A stretch of 22,695 nt of DNA from a virus. The notes below the pieces were generated by a model. That model was not told where the DNA came from. It did not search any database and saw nothing but the letters and a program-made list of their open reading frames with translations. Positions 19,611-22,695 of the stretch are shown here, one piece after another. The stretch lies in the IMG/VR virus record IMGVR_UViG_3300032805_000021, positions 1 to 22,695 of that record. One strand, written 5' to 3'. The position numbers and the translations under genes were made by a program. Positions within the stretch are counted from its first letter, which is position 1, and every line of letters starts with the position of its first letter.

Positions 19611-21506
19611 ATGGTTGCTGTGATCGACCAGCGGTCGCAGATCGTCCAGGACGCTGAGGACGACGCCAACCGCTACACCAAGGCAATCGACCAGCTCGCG
19701 CAGTCGATGCCGTCCGCCTGCAAGGGCGTCGGCTTCGCACGGGTCGCGAACCGGGTCAAGGACGACACGACCGGTGTCGTCGCACTGGACGAGGGCGACC
19801 CCCGCGTCCTGGAGCTGGCGTTCCGCGCGAGCAAGTCGCTGCGCACGAGCGTCCGCAAGAGCTACAAGAACCCGCACAAGGTGATGAAGGGGCTGAACCC
19901 GAACTTCCTGAACAACTTCGGGTCGTTCATGGCAGCCCTGGACGCTCCGTCCGCCGGTACCGGCTGGATGCAGAACCTCTTCCAGCAGGTCGAGCAGGCC
20001 CTGGGCGAGCTGGGCAAGAACATCAACCTGACCGTCCCCCTCACGGCGACGACTCAGGGCCTGGTCCCCTACGACCTGGTCAACCCGTCCCGGCTGATCT
20101 ACCCGGTCTACTCCCCGATGCGGAACAAGATCCCGCGCGTGGCTGGGCAGGGCACCAGCCGCAGGGTCAACGTGGTCACCGGCATTAGCGGCTCGCAGAC
20201 CGCAGGCGGCACGGGTGGCGGCACGGGCGCGGTGGTGGACATCTCGCTCACCGACGTTCCGAACAGCTCGTTGACCATGCCGGGCGGCACGTTCCCGGTC
20301 AACATGCCAGTGACCGGCCAGCAGTCCGCAGTCGCTCTGAACATCCCGTACCAGTTCTTCGGGATGAGCGAAGCCCTGTCGTGGCTGGCACAGTTCGCCG
20401 GTCAGGGATACGAGGACATTTCGGCCCTGGCAAACCTGATCCTCCTCCAGCAGTTCATGATGATGGAGGAGTACCAGATGGTCGGCGGCAACACCGTCGC
20501 CATCACCGCTCCAACCACGGCTGCGACCTGCACCGTCCGGACCCCGGGCACCAACGAAGTCGGCATCACCGCCGGGCACGCCAACTTCGCCGTATTCCTG
20601 ACCGCCTTCAACTACTTCGGCCAGACCGTGGCCAACACCGTCTCGACCAACGTGAACCAGACCGCTGGTTCCGTCGTGGACGTGACCACGGGCCAGGCGC
20701 TCCCCGCCGGGGCAAACGGCTGGAACCTGTACGTCTCGACGAACGCTTCCCCGACGATCGCGAACGCGTTCTTCGTGGCGACTTTCGGCGGGACCCGCTA
20801 CACGGTCCAGGGACCGACCGTTCCCGCGAGCGGCGCTACCCCACCCGCGAGCGACAGCGGTACGTCGGCCTCCACGAGGATGCTGGGCATTATCCCCACG
20901 CTCACCGGGGCTGCCTCGACGGGCGCGAGCAACTACCCGTCCGGGGTAGGCTGGCAGGCTGGGTACTACCAGTCCAGCGTGGGGTCGCACCTGTCGATCT
21001 CGGCCCTGAACTCGATGCTCAACGGCCTGTACAACGGCTCGCCGCAGTACGGCACCGGATTCGGCGCCTTCAAGGCCGACCCGGCTGAGCTGATCGGCAA
21101 CTCCACCGACATCATGAACCTGTCGAACGACATCGTTCAGCAGGGGCAGGCGAACAACTACCAGATCCTTCTCGACCAGGGCCAGATGACCAACGTGATC
21201 GCTGGAGCGGCGATCTCGCAGTTCGTCAACCCGGTCACCCGGGGGCTGCTCAAGCTGCTGGTTCACCCCTGGTGGCCGCAGGGCACGACAGTCGCGATGT
21301 CCTACCAGGTGCCTTACTCCTGGTCGAACGTCTCGAACATCTGGGAGATGGTCCTGGTTCAGGACTACCTCTCGGTGTCGTGGCCCGTGATCGACCCGAC
21401 CTTCCGCTACTCGATGTTCATGTACGGCGCGCTCCTGTGCAACGCTCCGCAGTACTGCGGCGTCCTGACGGGCCTGCAGGCACACGACACCACTCCGTAC
21501 AGCTAG
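19611..21506 (+). CDS. Major capsid protein (HK97-type) with inserted beta domain
   Basis: 631 aa, ATG with AGAAGGG 11 nt upstream. Position after the protease-scaffold, length, and the pattern of an N-terminal helical segment, Gly-rich loops and beta-rich P-domain-like C-terminus (LLKLLVHPWWPQGTTVAMSY, FRYSMFMYGALLC) identify the shell protein; no single sequence motif proves it. Residues about 299-418 (TCTVRTPGTNEVG ... GANGWNLYVSTNASP ... RYTVQGPTVPAS) read like a fibronectin-III or Ig-like domain inserted between capsid segments, making the protein longer than typical. A strong hairpin follows the stop. Confidence 0.8.
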   Translation: MVAVIDQRSQIVQDAEDDANRYTKAIDQLAQSMPSACKGVGFARVANRVKDDTTGVVALDEGDPRVLELAFRASKSLRTSVRKSYKNPHKVMKGLNPNFLNNFGSFMAALDAPSAGTGWMQNLFQQVEQALGELGKNINLTVPLTATTQGLVPYDLVNPSRLIYPVYSPMRNKIPRVAGQGTSRRVNVVTGISGSQTAGGTGGGTGAVVDISLTDVPNSSLTMPGGTFPVNMPVTGQQSAVALNIPYQFFGMSEALSWLAQFAGQGYEDISALANLILLQQFMMMEEYQMVGGNTVAITAPTTAATCTVRTPGTNEVGITAGHANFAVFLTAFNYFGQTVANTVSTNVNQTAGSVVDVTTGQALPAGANGWNLYVSTNASPTIANAFFVATFGGTRYTVQGPTVPASGATPPASDSGTSASTRMLGIIPTLTGAASTGASNYPSGVGWQAGYYQSSVGSHLSISALNSMLNGLYNGSPQYGTGFGAFKADPAELIGNSTDIMNLSNDIVQQGQANNYQILLDQGQMTNVIAGAAISQFVNPVTRGLLKLLVHPWWPQGTTVAMSYQVPYSWSNVSNIWEMVLVQDYLSVSWPVIDPTFRYSMFMYGALLCNAPQYCGVLTGLQAHDTTPYS

Positions 21507-21513
21507 CAAGACG

Positions 21514-21550
21514 ACCTAGGGGGCCGGTCCTGTGCCCCGGCTCCCTAGGT
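21514..21550 (+). terminator. Strong hairpin after the capsid gene
   Basis: ACCTAGGGGGCCGG (21514-21527) pairs over 14 bp (one G-T) with CCGGCTCCCTAGGT (21537-21550), 9-nt loop, starting 8 nt after the stop. No T-run follows, so it may be a partial terminator or an mRNA stabiliser for the highly expressed capsid gene. Confidence 0.55.
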
Positions 21551-21596
21551 TCATCCTCGTGGACGGCGCAGATTTACTACGGCGAGAGGCAAGGCA

Positions 21597-21863
21597 GTGG
21601 CCGATACCTTCCGGTACGCGATCGGTTCGACGTCGCAGCTTATCCGCTCGCCGGGTAGCGCGAAGGAAAACCAGATCGTCACCAATGTCGGGCCTGGGAC
21701 CGCTTATCTGGGCCAGGCTACCGGCGTCACCACGGCGACTGGTGTCCCGTTCCCGCAGGGGTCGCGGCTCGAGATTTACAACAACGGAACTACGCTCTAC
21801 GCGATCGCTGCGGCCGGGCCACCTGCCAACCTCACGGTCGAGGCTGGGATCGGAGCGCAATGA
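21597..21863 (+). CDS. Small beta-rich structural-type protein
   Basis: 88 aa (MADTFRYAIGSTSQLIRSPG...), GTG preceded by AGGCAAGG. Short strands and Gly/Thr-rich turns (KENQIVTNVGPGTAYLGQAT, RLEIYNNGTTLYAIAAAG) suggest a compact beta sandwich, such as a capsid decoration or head-tail accessory protein. Position immediately after the capsid gene supports a virion role. Ends ATGA into the next gene. Confidence 0.65.
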   Translation: MADTFRYAIGSTSQLIRSPGSAKENQIVTNVGPGTAYLGQATGVTTATGVPFPQGSRLEIYNNGTTLYAIAAAGPPANLTVEAGIGAQ

Positions 21864-22342
21864 CCGGCAGCCCACTCCAGAACAGCCAGGGCTTGCCGGG
21901 CGCTGGTTTCCAGATCTCGCCCGGGGTGTTCGCCCCGGCCATGGTCGCGGTGGACTCGTCCGGCGCTGAGGTCTCTGGCGACACAACCGGCACTGGCCAG
22001 CCAGCAGGCAGCTCGGGTGTGTCGGTCGGTACCGTCGTCGATCTGGGCAAGGTCAGCGCTGCTCCAGCCATGCAGCTTACAGCTAGCGCAGCGCTCACGG
22101 CCGGTACTCTGCTGTTCCAGGGCTCGATCGACAACGTGAGCTGGTATACTATGGCCACGGTGACGGCTGCTACGGCGTTCTCTGGCGCAGGGGGCACGAT
22201 ACTGGTTGCTCCTGGCGAAACAGCGCCGACCGGCGTCACTGGCCCGGCGGTCGGCCAGGTTGTCCCGGCTCGTTACTTGCGAGCCAACATCACGGTGGCC
22301 ATCACTGGCGGCACAATCGCCGCTCTGCTTGGAGGAGTTTAG
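21860..22342 (+). CDS. Beta-rich structural-type protein
   Basis: 160 aa (MTGSPLQNSQGLPGAGFQIS...), ATG overlapping the previous stop. A Gly/Ser/Pro-rich first 55 residues is followed by alternating strands (TLLFQGSIDNVSWYTMATVT; VVPARYLRANITVAITGGTI). The SIDNVSWYT ... RYLRANIT pattern is common in phage head or tail surface proteins built on jelly-roll domains. No enzymatic motif. Same operon as 21597 and 22346. Confidence 0.65.
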   Translation: MTGSPLQNSQGLPGAGFQISPGVFAPAMVAVDSSGAEVSGDTTGTGQPAGSSGVSVGTVVDLGKVSAAPAMQLTASAALTAGTLLFQGSIDNVSWYTMATVTAATAFSGAGGTILVAPGETAPTGVTGPAVGQVVPARYLRANITVAITGGTIAALLGGV

Positions 22343-22345
22343 CTC

Positions 22346-22681
22346 ATGGCTCAGGCATTCGGCGCGATGATCGACATGCTCGATGGGAGCAACGGGTACG
22401 GCCAGATCATCGACGTTGCCTCCTCGTTCGGAGGCGGGGCTGCCGCGATTCCGAGCGCGGTGGCAGTGTCCGATTCTGGCGTCACAGCCGGGGCGGTCCA
22501 GCTCCAGTCCGGCGTTGCCAGCGCTACCGGCATCACCTGGACAAACGTTGGCTCGGCACAGAACATGGTCGCTGGGACCGGCGTCAAGCTGACCTCGCCG
22601 GGCGCAGCGGTCGCGCTGATCCGGGCGCTGGTAACGACCCCGATCGTCGGCGGCACAGTCACGGTGGTGATCACTCCGTGA
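22346..22681 (+). CDS. Beta-rich structural-type protein
   Basis: 111 aa (MAQAFGAMIDMLDGSNGYGQ...), ATG with GGAGGAG 10 nt upstream. Val/Ala/Gly/Thr-rich strands dominate (SAVAVSDSGVTAGAVQLQSG, VALIRALVTT, TVTVVITP). It looks like a further small virion surface or decoration protein, perhaps derived from its neighbour at 21860. Its TGA overlaps the next GTG. Confidence 0.65.
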   Translation: MAQAFGAMIDMLDGSNGYGQIIDVASSFGGGAAAIPSAVAVSDSGVTAGAVQLQSGVASATGITWTNVGSAQNMVAGTGVKLTSPGAAVALIRALVTTPIVGGTVTVVITP

Positions 22682-22695
22682 CGACCCGGGTACCA
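22678..22695 (+). CDS. Partial gene, first six codons
   Basis: GTG 22678 overlaps the preceding TGA and opens a frame (MTTRVP) that leaves the window. The coupling pattern matches its neighbours; nothing can be said about function. Confidence 0.4.

Noticed and set aside
19578-21509. 643-codon open frame on the minus strand opposite the capsid gene
   Set aside because: It mirrors the capsid frame almost end to end, has an Arg/Gly/Asp-rich composition typical of antisense of GC-rich genes and no ribosome binding site.

Overview
The window looks like the head-gene region of a tailed (siphovirus-type) phage of a high-GC actinobacterium, possibly a Streptomyces-like host. The evidence is strong G/C preference at third codon positions, many GTG/TTG starts, TAGGAT-type and TTTAAT-type -10 boxes, and the order terminase, portal-MuF, protease/scaffold, major capsid protein. 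No integrase, lysin, replication or tail-length gene is visible, so lifestyle and genome ends cannot be judged.

Layout. Positions 1-2503 hold a leftward block of small non-structural genes: a partial gene, a 59-aa protein, a 294-aa repeat/Cys protein, a 58-aa protein and a DUF2786-type protein. They are driven by sigma70-like promoters that share a motif. A divergent promoter region (2503-2606) separates them from the rightward terminase large subunit (2607-4187), which carries an extra C-terminal zinc ribbon. Two small leftward genes (4184-4482) lie against the terminase tail. A ~350-bp non-coding island follows (4507-4828), with divergent promoters, nested hairpins, an oversized tRNA-like cloverleaf, a near-perfect direct repeat and a terminal hairpin. 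Then come small rightward genes (4829-7703): a holin-like membrane protein with a canonical CCCAAAC slippery site and a long -1 frame continuation, a YkgJ-type Cys protein, and several small conserved or membrane proteins.

The centrepiece is one 2003-codon gene (7703-13714) encoding a portal protein fused to a MuF domain, a kinase-like domain, a Nudix hydrolase, two ParB/sulfiredoxin-like domains and a zeta-toxin-like P-loop kinase. Copies of a KVGPHGYVHGWH element separate several of these modules and recur in a second virion-region protein (14283-15566). Positions 13739-17191 encode a coiled-coil protein, that motif-bearing protein, a tiny membrane peptide and beta-rich (fibre/decoration-like) proteins. 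An internal promoter precedes a prohead protease-scaffold fusion with a DnaJ-type zinc motif (17271-19592). The major capsid protein with an inserted beta domain follows (19611-21506), then a strong hairpin and three small structural-type genes, with a further gene starting at the window edge.

How the genes fit together: terminase packages DNA through the portal; the protease-scaffold and capsid genes build the head. The portal/MuF gene appears to link a set of NTP- and nucleotide-handling enzyme domains to the virion, suggesting (inference) effector domains that are packaged and perhaps delivered to the host. All calls are by reading the sequence; no database search was run.
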